DNA of 64,000 nt, from the NCBI GenBank assembly GCA_934168245.1, contig CAKPMY010000004.1:69543-133542 (forward strand). The letters run 5' to 3'. Positions 50,705 to 59,884 of the stretch are shown here, piece after piece. The translations under genes and the position numbers were made by a program. Position 1 is the first letter of the stretch; every line of letters begins with the position of its first letter. The notes under the pieces are model-generated. The model saw only the letters and a list, made by a program, of their open reading frames with translations, was not told the DNA's origin and did no database searches. The stretch is from an uncultured Bacilli bacterium (GTDB lineage: Bacteria > Bacillota_I > Bacilli_A > RF39 > UBA660).

Positions 50705-50983
50705 TTGTTGTTCTACCTTTTTCTTAACTTCTTCTTGTAAAGTATCTAAAATTGTTTCGATTACTTTCCATTCTTTTTCTGTTTCGATTGGTTCTAGTTT
50801 AGTATTTGGATCCTCTGGATTATAAATAGAAGCATATACTTCGACATTGCCAGATTCATCTAAAGTATTGTCTGTATAAACAATATAGTTTTTGTTTGTT
50901 TCTTCACTTTCAAAAGTAAATAAAACATCATATTCTGTTTCATTACCTTTATCATCAACCATTACAAATTTATTTTCTTTCAT
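50690..50983 (-). CDS. yrzB: DUF1292 family protein (YrzB)
   Basis: A 97-residue acidic protein: FVMVDDKGNETEYDVLFTFE, NYIVYTDNTLDESGNVEVYA and the C-terminal EWKVIETILDTLQEEVKKK are typical of DUF1292. No biochemical role is established that I know of. It overlaps ruvX by 4 bp (ATGA) and has an AAGGAAGG site. Order and spacing match Bacillus. Confidence 0.92.
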   Translation of the reverse strand: MKENKFVMVDDKGNETEYDVLFTFESEETNKNYIVYTDNTLDESGNVEVYASIYNPEDPNTKLEPIETEKEWKVIETILDTLQEEVKKKVEQQNNEQ

Positions 50984-51402
50984 TTTTTTCTTCCTTCCTT
51001 ATCTAAATAAGATTGTAATATTATCGTTGCTGCAACACTGTCAACAACTGTTTTTCTTTTTTTTCGAGATACATTTCCCATAATTAGGGTATCGGTTGCA
51101 CTTTTGGTTGTTAGTCGTTCATCTTGCAAATAAATAGGAATTGATAGTTCTTCTTCTAAACGTTTTTTAAATTCTAGGCTTAACTCTCCTTTTGGACCAA
51201 TAGTATTGTTCATGTTCTTAGGAAAGCCCAAGACAATGGCTTCGATGTTTAGTTCAGCAACTATTTTTTTTACTTCGGTAAGGAGTCTTTCGTACTCTTC
51301 ATTATGACGAATTACAGTATAACTACTAGCAATAAGTCCTGTGCTGTCACTTTGAGCGATACCTAGAGTCCTACTACCTAAATCTAGTCCTAAATATTTC
51401 AT
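50980..51402 (-). CDS. ruvX: Holliday junction resolvase-like RuvX/YqgF
   Basis: A 140-residue RNase H-fold nuclease: GLDLGSRTLGIAQSD (first Asp), VLGFPKNMNNTIGPKGE, PIYLQDERLTTKSA, and KTVVDSVAATIILQSYL with the late Asp. Family members are linked to pre-16S rRNA processing and to Holliday junction cleavage. Its ATG follows the ireB stop directly (TAGATG). Confidence 0.95.
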   Translation of the reverse strand: MKYLGLDLGSRTLGIAQSDSTGLIASSYTVIRHNEEYERLLTEVKKIVAELNIEAIVLGFPKNMNNTIGPKGELSLEFKKRLEEELSIPIYLQDERLTTKSATDTLIMGNVSRKKRKTVVDSVAATIILQSYLDKEGRKK

Positions 51403-51654
51403 CTATTTTTCCTTTTGAAATTCTTCTAATAAAATTTCCACTATTTTAGCACGATCTATTTCTTGAATTTTACTTCTAGCATCCTTGTAACTAGATATAT
51501 ATCCTGGGTCTCCAGAAATTAGATAACCAACAATCTGGTTAGTAGGATTATATCCTCTTTCTTTTAATGCAACATATACTTCGTTTAAGATGTCTCTAGT
51601 TATTTTAGTATCAATACTTCTCAATTCAAATAAACTAGTTTTATCTTGTGACAT
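51403..51654 (-). CDS. ireB: IreB/UPF0297 family regulatory phosphoprotein (YrzL)
   Basis: An 83-residue protein with the family pattern: LFELRSIDTKITRDILNEVY, ERGYNPTNQIVGYLISGDPG and YISSYKDARSKIQEIDR. In Enterococcus IreB is phosphorylated by the IreK kinase and affects cephalosporin resistance. It heads the yrzL-ruvX-yrzB run. In Bacillus alaS precedes it; here the rhomboid gene does. GAGGTG precedes the ATG. Confidence 0.94.
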   Translation of the reverse strand: MSQDKTSLFELRSIDTKITRDILNEVYVALKERGYNPTNQIVGYLISGDPGYISSYKDARSKIQEIDRAKIVEILLEEFQKEK

Positions 51655-51723
51655 TTTATCACCTCATTTTAATCTCTATTATAGATTAATTTTATCATTA
51701 TTTTATTTTCTTTACAATATTTT

Positions 51724-52875
51724 CTATGCAGAATAGACAAAGGCCATATAAACTACAAAGGCTAAGAATAGTAAAGTTACTACGGCACCATTTATTTTTT
51801 CAAAGCTAGTACTTTTATTTTTTACGCCTAAAGCCACAGTAATTAGAGCACCGGCAATTAAGCCACCGATGTGGGCTGAGTTATCAACATCTGGTAGTAA
51901 AAAGCCAATACCTAAATTCATTAGAATTAATGGAATGATTTGACTTTTAACAACATTTCCTAGATAAACTCGGTAATGATAACCAAAGTATACTAAAGAT
52001 CCCATTAGACCAAAGATTGCGCCTGAGGCACCAACTGAGTAGTAGTCACCGCCAAAGGTTACAGAAAACATGGCACCAACTACGGCTGAGAATAGATAAA
52101 CTATTAAGTATTTAACTTTTCCTAAAAAACTTTCTAGTTGACTACCTAGAACTGCTAAAGCATAACAATTAAAGAACAAGTGAAATAAATTGGCATGTAA
52201 GAATGTTCCAGTAATTAAGCGGTAGTATTGCCCAGCTCTAATTGCCGGTCCATAAATACAGAAAGATTCAACGAAAGTTCCATATACTCCAAATAAAACA
52301 GGTATCACATACATAAGAATGTTAATAATAACTAATGAATAAGTAATAATTGGTTTTTTTATTTTGAAAACACTTTCTACTTTTTTGGCATCATCACGAT
52401 TATGCTTTTCAATATCATTGGTTATCTTCATAAATAGTTCCATTCCTTTCTCTTTAAATGATAGTTTTTTAGTTAAGTCTGGAAAGGCTTTAGTTAAAAC
52501 TTCATTTTTATCAATATCCTCTTCTTCTGTTAGTTTTATACAAAGAGCATCTTTATTTTCTGATAAATTTTCAGTTACATTATCTCCTAGATTTAAGAAT
52601 ATACTTACGACATTCATTTTTAGAGAAAGTGTCTTTTTACGAATCTTTTTTAGAATTCGTTTTGTCTTAAATTTATCAAAATCAAATTGTTCATCATTAT
52701 GAATATAACCGGAAACAATTCGAACTACTTTGTAATCTTCATTTAGGTTTTCAAGCCAAATTTCGTTTTCAACACCTTGAAGAATAATAGGATTATAATT
52801 TTTTTCAGTTATGAAGTAATGTAATAATTTCATCACTATTACATTCTTGCTGTCTTGCATTATTTCTGATTCCAT
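51724..52875 (-). CDS. Rhomboid intramembrane protease (GluP/YqgP-like)
   Basis: A 383-residue protein. Residues 1-175 form a cytosolic domain; residues 180-383 hold about seven membrane helices. The catalytic Ser is in YSVGASGAIFGLMGS, the His in NSAHIGGLIAG, and the HANLFHLFFNCYAL segment is the conserved helix-2 region. Rhomboids cut membrane proteins within the bilayer; the YqgP type has a similar cytosolic part. AGGAGG precedes the ATG. Confidence 0.92.
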   Translation of the reverse strand: MESEIMQDSKNVIVMKLLHYFITEKNYNPIILQGVENEIWLENLNEDYKVVRIVSGYIHNDEQFDFDKFKTKRILKKIRKKTLSLKMNVVSIFLNLGDNVTENLSENKDALCIKLTEEEDIDKNEVLTKAFPDLTKKLSFKEKGMELFMKITNDIEKHNRDDAKKVESVFKIKKPIITYSLVIINILMYVIPVLFGVYGTFVESFCIYGPAIRAGQYYRLITGTFLHANLFHLFFNCYALAVLGSQLESFLGKVKYLIVYLFSAVVGAMFSVTFGGDYYSVGASGAIFGLMGSLVYFGYHYRVYLGNVVKSQIIPLILMNLGIGFLLPDVDNSAHIGGLIAGALITVALGVKNKSTSFEKINGAVVTLLFLAFVVYMAFVYSA

Positions 52876-52940
52876 TTTTTCCTCCTAAAATATAATAATA
52901 TTATATACTAAAACATAAAATAAAGAAAGAGGTGATTATT

Positions 52941-53405
52941 TTGTTAAAAAAGATATTTATTTTTGCTTTATGTTTACTACCCTGGTTCTTATCTTCTGTT
53001 ATTCCTGTAGATTATAGTTATTTTGATACTTTGAAATTGCCATTTTTTTGTCCGCCTAAGGCTTTTTATGGAATTGCTTGGTCTTTAATATATATATTGA
53101 TTGCTGTTAGTATATATGGAATAGTTACTACTTATAGATTTAGAGATATACCTAAGTCGTACAAAGTTAGTTTGGTTATTAATTATGTTTTAAATCAGGC
53201 ATATACTTTAATTTTCTTTGGACTTAAAAATAACTTTTTAGCATTTGCAGACTGTGTAGCAATATTTATATCTTGTTTATTTTTGTATCATGAGACGAAT
53301 AATCTAAGAGAAAAAAGCAGTAAGTTTTTAGATCCTTACGTACTTTTAGCACTATTTGCTGCTATTTTGTCACTAACTATTTATGTTATGAATACAGTGT
53401 TATAG
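52941..53405 (+). CDS. tspO: TspO/MBR family membrane protein
   Basis: A 154-residue protein with five hydrophobic segments and the family marks PFFCPPKAFYGIAWSLIYIL and LNQAYTLIFFGLKN (usually LNxxWxxxFF). TspO binds porphyrins and is linked to stress responses. I set the start at the TTG 52941-52943, six bases after AGAGGTG; the in-frame GTG upstream is part of that site. The usual Trp-rich features are partly replaced by Tyr/Phe. It is one of few plus-strand genes here, divergent from the rhomboid gene. Confidence 0.82.
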   Translation: MLKKIFIFALCLLPWFLSSVIPVDYSYFDTLKLPFFCPPKAFYGIAWSLIYILIAVSIYGIVTTYRFRDIPKSYKVSLVINYVLNQAYTLIFFGLKNNFLAFADCVAIFISCLFLYHETNNLREKSSKFLDPYVLLALFAAILSLTIYVMNTVL

Positions 53406-53417
53406 TAATTGTTTGAA

Positions 53418-53756
53418 TTATAATAAATCGAATCTTATACCAATAACGGAATACTCTTCTTGTTTTTCTTTAGGATAGTATTTTTCTAATTCGTTTAGAA
53501 GTTTTTCTTTTGAATACGTTTTATCAGCAACTATATCTATACTAAAATCATTTAACAAAGTAGAAAAGTCTTTGTAATTTAGAAGCGCTGTTACTACTAT
53601 ATCAAGATATTCAATATTTTCTGGTTCTTTAGTTATGCGAATGACATCGTTTAAGTTGATTGATTTTCTCTTTTCATCTAAGAGTCTTAATTCAATCCGT
53701 TTGGTACCTTTTTTTATGTAGTCGTAGAATAATGGTTGAACTTTTAAGGTTTGCAT
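53418..53756 (-). CDS. ASCH-domain-like protein
   Basis: A 112-residue protein: the opening LKVQPLFYDYIKKGTKRIELRLLDEKRKSI and NLNDVIRITKEPE fit the ASCH fold, a beta-barrel related to PUA that is thought to bind RNA or modified nucleosides. It ends with YSVIGIRFDLL, a typical last strand. It lies one base beyond rluD in the same direction, so both are probably co-transcribed. Confidence 0.78.
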   Translation of the reverse strand: MQTLKVQPLFYDYIKKGTKRIELRLLDEKRKSINLNDVIRITKEPENIEYLDIVVTALLNYKDFSTLLNDFSIDIVADKTYSKEKLLNELEKYYPKEKQEEYSVIGIRFDLL

Positions 53757-53757
53757 A

Positions 53758-54645
53758 TTATTCCTCCCCTTCTAAGGCATGGAGTTTGTCTTTAAATTCT
53801 TGAGGTGGTTCTACTTCAAAGTATAGTTCTTTATTGGTTCGTGGATGATGAAACTTTATACTTTTAGAATGAAGCATTTGGCCAAATGCTGTAGATTTTC
53901 CTTTATTGTAGGTTGGATCATTTACGATTGGATGACCGATGTAAGCAAGATGAACTCTTATTTGATGGGTTCTTCCTGTTTCTAAGATACATTCTATTAA
54001 AGTGTTTTTCTTAAAACGTTTTAAAACTCTAAAATGAGTGATTGCATCTTTGGCATTTACATCTGTTACTTGCATTTTTTGACGATTAGTTAGGTCTCTT
54101 CCAATTGGTGCATCAATAGTACCTGTGTCAGTTTTTATAACACCTTCGGTGATGGCTAGATAATGTCTTTCTACTTTTTTATCAGCAATCATCTTAGAAA
54201 GTTTTTCATGAGTTTCTTCATTTTTGGCAACTAACATTAGTCCAGAGGTATCTTTATCTAGGCGATGAACTATTCCAGGGCGCATTTTATCACCGGATGT
54301 TAAATTGAAGCGGTACAATAAAGCATTGACTAAAGTATTGGTGTAATGACCTGGTGCGGGATGAACTACCATACCAGACTCTTTATTTATAACTAGTAAA
54401 TCTTCATCTTCATATACTATGTCTAATGGTATATTTTCAGGTTCAATATTTATTTCATAATTTAATTCATCATTTACTTCTATCTCGTCATTTTGCTTAA
54501 CTTGGTAGTTGGCATTAACTTTTTTTCCGTTGACTAAGACTTTGTCTTCTTTGATAAGTTTTTGTACTTTACTCCTAGATAGAGATAATTTTTCTGCAAG
54601 ATAAGAATCTATTCTTAAAGATATTTCTTCTTCAACTTTTATCAT
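53758..54645 (-). CDS. rluD: RluD-family 23S rRNA pseudouridine synthase
   Basis: A 295-residue protein with an N-terminal S4 RNA-binding domain (RIDSYLAEKLSLSRSKVQKL) and the catalytic signature GIVHRLDKDTSGLMLVAK with the essential Asp, followed by GRTHQIRVHLAYIGHPIVND. Bacillus YlyB is the equivalent beside lspA. The ATG at 54643-54645 has AAAGGAGG before it; the longer reading has no support. Confidence 0.94.
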   Translation of the reverse strand: MIKVEEEISLRIDSYLAEKLSLSRSKVQKLIKEDKVLVNGKKVNANYQVKQNDEIEVNDELNYEINIEPENIPLDIVYEDEDLLVINKESGMVVHPAPGHYTNTLVNALLYRFNLTSGDKMRPGIVHRLDKDTSGLMLVAKNEETHEKLSKMIADKKVERHYLAITEGVIKTDTGTIDAPIGRDLTNRQKMQVTDVNAKDAITHFRVLKRFKKNTLIECILETGRTHQIRVHLAYIGHPIVNDPTYNKGKSTAFGQMLHSKSIKFHHPRTNKELYFEVEPPQEFKDKLHALEGEE

Positions 54646-54770
54646 GGGTACTCCTCCTTTTTGATTTAGATATTTTAGCATATTTTTCGGTTATTTTAAA
54701 GAGGCAGAAGGTGTTTTTGTAAAATGCTTGAGTGGTTGGAATTTTGTTTGGTATTTGCGGGATTGATTGG

Positions 54771-55265
54771 CTACTTCTCTTTTATTTGATTTTTTCTACT
54801 TTCATTTTTTTCTTCTAGGAGATAGTAAATTAATAAGAGAATGGCTCCTACAGTTATTCCAATATCAGCAATATTAAATACTGGAAAACTATAGGTGAAA
54901 AACGTAAACGATAGAAAGTCGATTACTTTTTTGTAAAAAATTCGGTCTAATAAATTTCCCGTTATTCCACCTAGAATTAAACCGGTTGAGATACTTGAAA
55001 GTTTAGAAAACGATTTTTCTTTTTGAATATAGTAAATCATAAAAATTAGACATATTAGAGCGACTAGTATTAATAAGTATGTTTTGTCTTGAAGTATTGA
55101 GAAAGCAGCGCCATCATTTTCTAGATAATGAAGAGAGAAAAAACTTGGAATAAGTTCTAATTCTTCATGAAGTTTAAAATTCGTTTTGATTAGCAGCTTT
55201 ACGAGCTGATCGAGTGTAACTACTATTAGGGCTGTTATATAGATTTTAGTTTTATTATTTTTCAT
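54771..55265 (-). CDS. lspA: Lipoprotein signal peptidase (signal peptidase II)
   Basis: A 164-residue membrane protease with four helices and the two Asp motifs: GNLLDRIFYKKVIDFLSF and FPVFNIADIGITVGAI. It cuts lipoprotein signal peptides after diacylglyceryl transfer. The typical N-terminal TLDQLVKLLI motif is present. AAGGAG precedes the ATG. It is followed by rluD as in Bacillus. Confidence 0.95.
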   Translation of the reverse strand: MKNNKTKIYITALIVVTLDQLVKLLIKTNFKLHEELELIPSFFSLHYLENDGAAFSILQDKTYLLILVALICLIFMIYYIQKEKSFSKLSSISTGLILGGITGNLLDRIFYKKVIDFLSFTFFTYSFPVFNIADIGITVGAILLLIYYLLEEKNESRKNQIKEK

Positions 55266-55292
55266 GTGTTTCTCCTTATTTGAAGGTAGTTT

Positions 55293-58259
55293 TTACTTTT
55301 CATTTTGTTGTTCTATTTCTGTTTCTTGAAGATTTCTTATTTTTTCAACAATTATTTGAAACTGATTTAATCTTTTTTCTACGGTTCCACGTACTTTTAG
55401 AAGATCACCTTTTTTAATATCGGAATAGTCTTTATATACTTTTGGAAATAAGGTGTACTCCATTGTTGCGGTTTCGTCACTGCCAGTTAGAAAGGCCATT
55501 TTATCTCCATTTTTTGTATTAATAGTTTTAATTTTATCAACTAAAATTAAGGTATCTACTCTTTTTGAAAAATATGATTCTATTTCATTTAGTGGAATAC
55601 AGTATGGATTATCTTTTTTATAGAGATTGGTTGGATGTGATGATAAGTAGAAGCCAAAGACTTCTTTTTCTTTTTCTAATAGATAATCGTTACGATATTC
55701 ATTTTGAAATTCAAGATCCGGTTTCATGACTAAATCTGGATCTATATCTTTTGTTAGTTCGGCATAGTTAAAAAGACTATCTAAATTATATATTAAGGTT
55801 GCTCTATTGTGATTGAATTCTTTGAAGACATTGGCATAGATTAGTACCTCAAAGGTCTTTTTACCAATTCCAGCAATATAGAGTCTGCTGAAGCAGTCAT
55901 AGATGTCTGTAAAATTCTTACCGGCTCTTGCCTCTTCTATTTCTTTGGTTACTACCGTGCCGATTGATTTTATATTAGAAATTGGATAAATAATTTTATC
56001 ATTTTTTACAATGTAGCGGTTTTTAGATTCATTAATAGTTGGCTTTAAGACTTCTATTTTGTTGGCTTTAGCCTCCATTATATATTCATGGGTTTTTGTT
56101 TCACTACCTATAAAGTTTGTTAAAAGATTGGCAAAGAAAATCGTTTTGTAATGGCATTTTAGGTAAGCCATTTTATAGGCAATAATTGAGTATGCTACTG
56201 AGTGAGATCTATTGAAACCGTAACCCGCAAAGTTTAAGATTAAATTAAATATTTTTTGAGCATCTTCTTTAGTATGAGAATTGCTGATACTTTTTGAAAT
56301 GAACTTTTCTTCTTCATTTTTTAGTAAGTCAACTTTTTTCTTACTCATGGCTTTTCTTAGAATATCGGCTTCTCCGTAAGTGTAGTTAGCATAGATTCTT
56401 GCTACCTGCATGATTTGTTCTTGGTAAATTAATATTCCATAGGTGTTTTTAGTAACACTTTCTAGTGATGGATCTAAGTACTCTATTTTCTCTTCACCAT
56501 GTTTTCGTCTGATGTAGGAATCTATGTTGATGGCAGCACCGGGACGAAATAAGGCGATCGCAGCAAAGATGTCTTCAAAACTATTAGGTTTTAGTCTTCT
56601 TAAAAAGTTGCGCATACCAGTTGATTCAAATTGGAATATTCCGGCAGTATTGGCTGTTTCAAAAATTTTTAGAGTTTCTTTATCATCAAGCGGAATTTTA
56701 GAAAAATCTATATCAGTTTCTGTCTGTTCTTTTACGTCTGTTATTATGTTGTTTATAATTGTTAGATTTTTCAGACCTAAAAAGTCCATTTTAAGTAAAC
56801 CTAGTTCTTCTAGGTATTCCATAGGATAACTAGTTAGGTACATATCGTCACCTGTTGTTAGAGGTACTACTTCATCTAAATCTACTCTACTCATTACAAT
56901 TCCAGCGGCATGAGATGAAGTATGACGAGGAAAGCCTTCTATTTTTAGGGCAATATCAAACATATTTTTAAGGCTAGTGTCACTATCGATTCGACTCTTG
57001 AAGGCTGGATTTTTCTCGTAAAAATCTTTTAATTTGTCCTTTGTGAAGCCAGGAATAAATTTACTTAAGCCGTCTACTTTGTAGGTTGGAATGTTTAAAA
57101 CTCGGGCTACATCACGTAATACTTGTTTGGCACTTAGAGTACCAAAGGTGACAATTCCTGAGACACGTTTTTTACCGTATTTTTCAATGACATAGTCGAT
57201 TACTTGACCACGTTTGTCATCTGGAAAGTCGGTATCAATATCGGGCATACTCTTACGTTCTGGATTTAGAAAACGTTCAAATAATAAATCATATTTTAAA
57301 GGGTCGATGTCTGTAATTCCTAGAGAATAAGCAACTAGTGAGCCGGCAGCGCTACCTCTTCCTGGACCTACTAGTATTTTGTTTTTCTTGGAATATTTGA
57401 TAAAGTCATAGACAACTAAAAAGTAATTTGAAAAGCCCATCTCATTTATAACTTTTAGTTCGTAAGCAAGACGTTTTTGGTAATCAATGGGAATTGTACC
57501 AGCACATCTTTTAGTTAGTCCGGCTTTACATAGTTCAAAAAGATAAGTAGCAGGATTTTCACATTCGTATATTGGTAAAAGATTTTCTGTAGGTGGAAAT
57601 TCCAAGTTACAGTTGTCAGCAATTTTAAGAGTATTTACTAGTCCTTGGTTGTCAGTTAGTTCTAGAATGTTATCTATTTTTAACTCATGGTTTTCGATGC
57701 CATAAGAACACTCTTCACTTATAGTTTTGCCATCGCGAATACGATATAAGTATGGTAGTGTTTTAGAATCATTTTTAGTTAGATAGAGACTTTCACGTAA
57801 GAAAACGATATTTTCGGTTATAACTAAGGCGGAAAGTTCTTCTTTTTTATTTTCATAGCCAAGGTAAATATCTGGGTATATTGATTTTAGTTCTTCAAAG
57901 TGTTCTTGGAAAGAATTTGGTACTAAGCAGATAACGTTGATATTAAATTTTTCTATATCTTCAAATGTTACTTGTCGTTCGTTTTGAATGGTTGATAATT
58001 TTATAAGACTTTGGTACCCTTTATAGTCTTTGGCTAATAAGATGATGTTGTAGTCTGGTAAAATTACGTTTAAGCCAATTATTGGTTTAAGATTATGTGC
58101 TTGGCATTTTTTTATAAATTCCATGGTTCCGTACATGGTTGTATCGGTTAAGGCTATACTGGAAATGTTTGTGGAAAGAGCAAAGTTAATTATGTCATCT
58201 ATTCTAAGAAGACTTGATAATAATGAGTAGTTGCTTTTATTAAATAATGGTATATACAT
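55293..58259 (-). CDS. dnaE: DNA polymerase III alpha subunit, DnaE type
   Basis: A 988-residue protein, somewhat short for DnaE. It begins with a PHP domain whose first metal-binding His appears lost (FNKSNYSLLSS). The polymerase core has VGPGRGSAAGSLVAYSLGI, the catalytic PDIDTDFPDDKR and YQEQIMQVARIYANY. The helix-hairpin and OB parts are at the end (VDTLILVDKIKTINTKNGDK, GDLLKVRGTVEKR). In Bacillota DnaE works beside PolC, probably extending primers. AAGGAG precedes the ATG, and a TGA-TAAAAT element lies near 58285. Confidence 0.95.
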   Translation of the reverse strand: MYIPLFNKSNYSLLSSLLRIDDIINFALSTNISSIALTDTTMYGTMEFIKKCQAHNLKPIIGLNVILPDYNIILLAKDYKGYQSLIKLSTIQNERQVTFEDIEKFNINVICLVPNSFQEHFEELKSIYPDIYLGYENKKEELSALVITENIVFLRESLYLTKNDSKTLPYLYRIRDGKTISEECSYGIENHELKIDNILELTDNQGLVNTLKIADNCNLEFPPTENLLPIYECENPATYLFELCKAGLTKRCAGTIPIDYQKRLAYELKVINEMGFSNYFLVVYDFIKYSKKNKILVGPGRGSAAGSLVAYSLGITDIDPLKYDLLFERFLNPERKSMPDIDTDFPDDKRGQVIDYVIEKYGKKRVSGIVTFGTLSAKQVLRDVARVLNIPTYKVDGLSKFIPGFTKDKLKDFYEKNPAFKSRIDSDTSLKNMFDIALKIEGFPRHTSSHAAGIVMSRVDLDEVVPLTTGDDMYLTSYPMEYLEELGLLKMDFLGLKNLTIINNIITDVKEQTETDIDFSKIPLDDKETLKIFETANTAGIFQFESTGMRNFLRRLKPNSFEDIFAAIALFRPGAAINIDSYIRRKHGEEKIEYLDPSLESVTKNTYGILIYQEQIMQVARIYANYTYGEADILRKAMSKKKVDLLKNEEEKFISKSISNSHTKEDAQKIFNLILNFAGYGFNRSHSVAYSIIAYKMAYLKCHYKTIFFANLLTNFIGSETKTHEYIMEAKANKIEVLKPTINESKNRYIVKNDKIIYPISNIKSIGTVVTKEIEEARAGKNFTDIYDCFSRLYIAGIGKKTFEVLIYANVFKEFNHNRATLIYNLDSLFNYAELTKDIDPDLVMKPDLEFQNEYRNDYLLEKEKEVFGFYLSSHPTNLYKKDNPYCIPLNEIESYFSKRVDTLILVDKIKTINTKNGDKMAFLTGSDETATMEYTLFPKVYKDYSDIKKGDLLKVRGTVEKRLNQFQIIVEKIRNLQETEIEQQNEK

Positions 58260-58481
58260 ATAAACATCTCCTTTTCTAATTTTATTTTATCATAAATATT
58301 GGTACTGTGGACGAGAAAATGATTTGCTAGGTTTGAGGCAAAATATGGAAATTGGCATTTTGACTTGTATATTTATATTTTACGTAGTTTTCCCGAATTA
58401 TATCAGAGTAATTAAAATAAATACTTTATAGCTGCTTGATAAGTTTTGCCTTTGAAGGTGTAAGCGGCTGTGATGGTGTCT

Positions 58482-58509
58482 TTGACAGATACTTAAGTAA
58501 TGTTACAAT
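58482..58509 (+). promoter_or_regulatory. Distal plus-strand promoter upstream of rpmB
   Basis: TTGACA (58482-58487), a 16-base spacer ending in TGT, and TACAAT (58504-58509). It would give a leader of about 270 bases or a separate small RNA. Confidence 0.5.
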
Positions 58510-58537
58510 GTAACTATTTATGAATAAAGTATAGGAA

Positions 58538-58640
58538 TTTATACTAAGAACATTTTATAGAATTTGTTTTAAATTTTCATAATCTTTTACAATAGATTTA
58601 TGTTAAGAACATTTTATAATTTGTTTTATATTAAATTTAG
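58538..58640 (+). repeat. Imperfect tandem direct repeat, two copies about 59 bases apart
   Basis: Both copies contain TAAGAACATTTTATA followed by AATTTGTTTTA, at about 58545 and 58604. The flanking TTTAT and AAATTT words are also shared. Confidence 0.65.
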
Positions 58641-58718
58641 GTGTACTGATAAAATGCTAGTATTTTTCTAGTTGTTCTAAAAAAACTCTTCTATTACGTT
58701 GCTTTTTAAGTATTTTGT

Positions 58719-58747
58719 TTGACTTTCAGCATTTTTTATGTTAAAGT
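58719..58747 (+). promoter_or_regulatory. Proximal promoter of rpmB
   Basis: TTGACT (58719-58724), a 17-base spacer ending in TGT, and TAAAGT (58742-58747), 36 bases before the start codon. Confidence 0.6.
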
Positions 58748-58783
58748 TATAAAGCAGATGAAGAAAACCAAAGGAGGGAAAGT

Positions 58784-58963
58784 ATGGCAATTAATATATC
58801 AAAGAGAACTGGAAACGTTAAAAACATGAGATCTCATGCTTTAAATGCTACTAAAAAAAGACAAAAATTAAATTTACAAGTTTTTAGACTTGATAATGGT
58901 ACAAAGACTAGAATCTCAACTAAAGAAAAGAGAACTTTATTAAAGAATCAAAAAGCTGCTTAA
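58784..58963 (+). CDS. rpmB: 50S ribosomal protein L28
   Basis: A 59-residue protein translated by hand: it starts MAINISKRTGNVKNMRSHAL and continues NATKKRQKLNLQVFRL, matching the RSHAxNAxKR...NLQ core of L28. A strong AAGGAGGG site precedes the ATG. The N-terminus lacks the CxxTG zinc-type motif common in Bacilli L28, so it belongs to a Cys-free form. It stands alone between dnaE and a divergent unknown gene. Confidence 0.92.
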   Translation: MAINISKRTGNVKNMRSHALNATKKRQKLNLQVFRLDNGTKTRISTKEKRTLLKNQKAA

Positions 58964-59025
58964 TGATGTGGCTTTTTATTTTTGTTTTATTTTAGAATTT
59001 TTATATTGTTTAATATTTTGACATA

Positions 59026-59090
59026 GAAAAACTGATAGAAAATATGATGTCTCCTATTTTGGACTTGCATCAAATTCATATCAGTTTTTT
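59026..59090. terminator. Bidirectional terminator between rpmB and the 234-residue gene
   Basis: Outer stem AAAAACTGATA / TATCAGTTTTT with an inner TGATG / CATCA stem and an 18-base loop. T-runs stand on both sides, so it can end both convergent transcripts. Confidence 0.75.
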
Positions 59091-59098
59091 ATTTGTAG

Positions 59099-59803
59099 TT
59101 ATTTTTCAGATGGATTTTCACATGTATAACCATAGATACTTGCTTTTTGATATGCTAAGTCTTTAGTATCGCCGTAAGCAAATTCAGCCATAGTTATTAA
59201 GAAATTATTATGTTCAGTTGTTAACTGAGTTGGATTTAGTGTTTTTAAATCTATTAAGACTTTTGTTTCAAAACCATTATTTAGGGGAACAGTTGTTGTT
59301 TGATAACCTGGAATAGTTAATAATTCAAACTGTTTAAATATTGGATAATAGGCATCAACATTTTGTTGACCTACTTTTTCTTTTCCTAGAGCCACTACAT
59401 AATCCATAGTTTTTGTATAAGATGTTAGTTTACCGTCATAAAATGACAAATTTACATCCATTGTTATATCTACTCCAAATGCAGTACCGTCACCTACAAA
59501 GCGACAGGTCATTGTATCGTTTAAGGTTTTTGTTAGACTAGCATCTAGGACTCTTTTACTGATAGTTGGAGCGGGTGGTGTTATTTTTTCAATAACAATA
59601 TTCATTATTGGATTATATGAAACGCCTGCTACTATACAGAATATTCCTAAAATTGCTAAAAAGATTGCCGGCCTTTTACTAGTTGTTTTTTCATACTTTG
59701 TAACTTGTTCAAAATCGCTAAGATTTAATACTTGAGTTCTTGTTAATTCTTCTCTTGTCATTTCTTGTGCACTACTTTTTGTGTTATTTATTTTCTTTCT
59801 CAT
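59099..59803 (-). CDS. Membrane-anchored extracytoplasmic protein, unknown
   Basis: A 234-residue protein: a polar cytoplasmic N-terminus of about 45 residues, one helix (AIFLAILGIFCIVAGVSYN), then a soluble outside domain with two Cys (MTCRFVG near the start, YTCENPSEK at the end) that may pair. The pattern of strands (GVDITMDVNLSFYDGKLTSY) resembles small lipoprotein-like domains such as DUF1307, without a lipobox. GAGGTG precedes the ATG. Function unknown. Confidence 0.65.
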   Translation of the reverse strand: MRKKINNTKSSAQEMTREELTRTQVLNLSDFEQVTKYEKTTSKRPAIFLAILGIFCIVAGVSYNPIMNIVIEKITPPAPTISKRVLDASLTKTLNDTMTCRFVGDGTAFGVDITMDVNLSFYDGKLTSYTKTMDYVVALGKEKVGQQNVDAYYPIFKQFELLTIPGYQTTTVPLNNGFETKVLIDLKTLNPTQLTTEHNNFLITMAEFAYGDTKDLAYQKASIYGYTCENPSEK

Positions 59804-59859
59804 GTATGTCCACCTCTATTCTTAAATTAATTATAGCAAACATTAGAAAAATTACCAAG

Positions 59860-59884
59860 AAAAAAATAACTATTTCTAGTTATT
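59860..59884 (-). terminator. Terminator of typA
   Basis: Minus-strand stem AATAACTA / TAGTTATT, 4-base loop, followed by seven T; it overlaps the typA stop. Confidence 0.82.

Larger units (their letters stand above)
58260..58783. other. Long intergenic region between dnaE and rpmB
   Basis: 524 bases without an open frame worth calling. It holds a plus-strand promoter-like site (58482-58509), an imperfect direct repeat (58538-58640) and the rpmB promoter (58719-58747). No riboswitch class was recognised. Confidence 0.6.
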
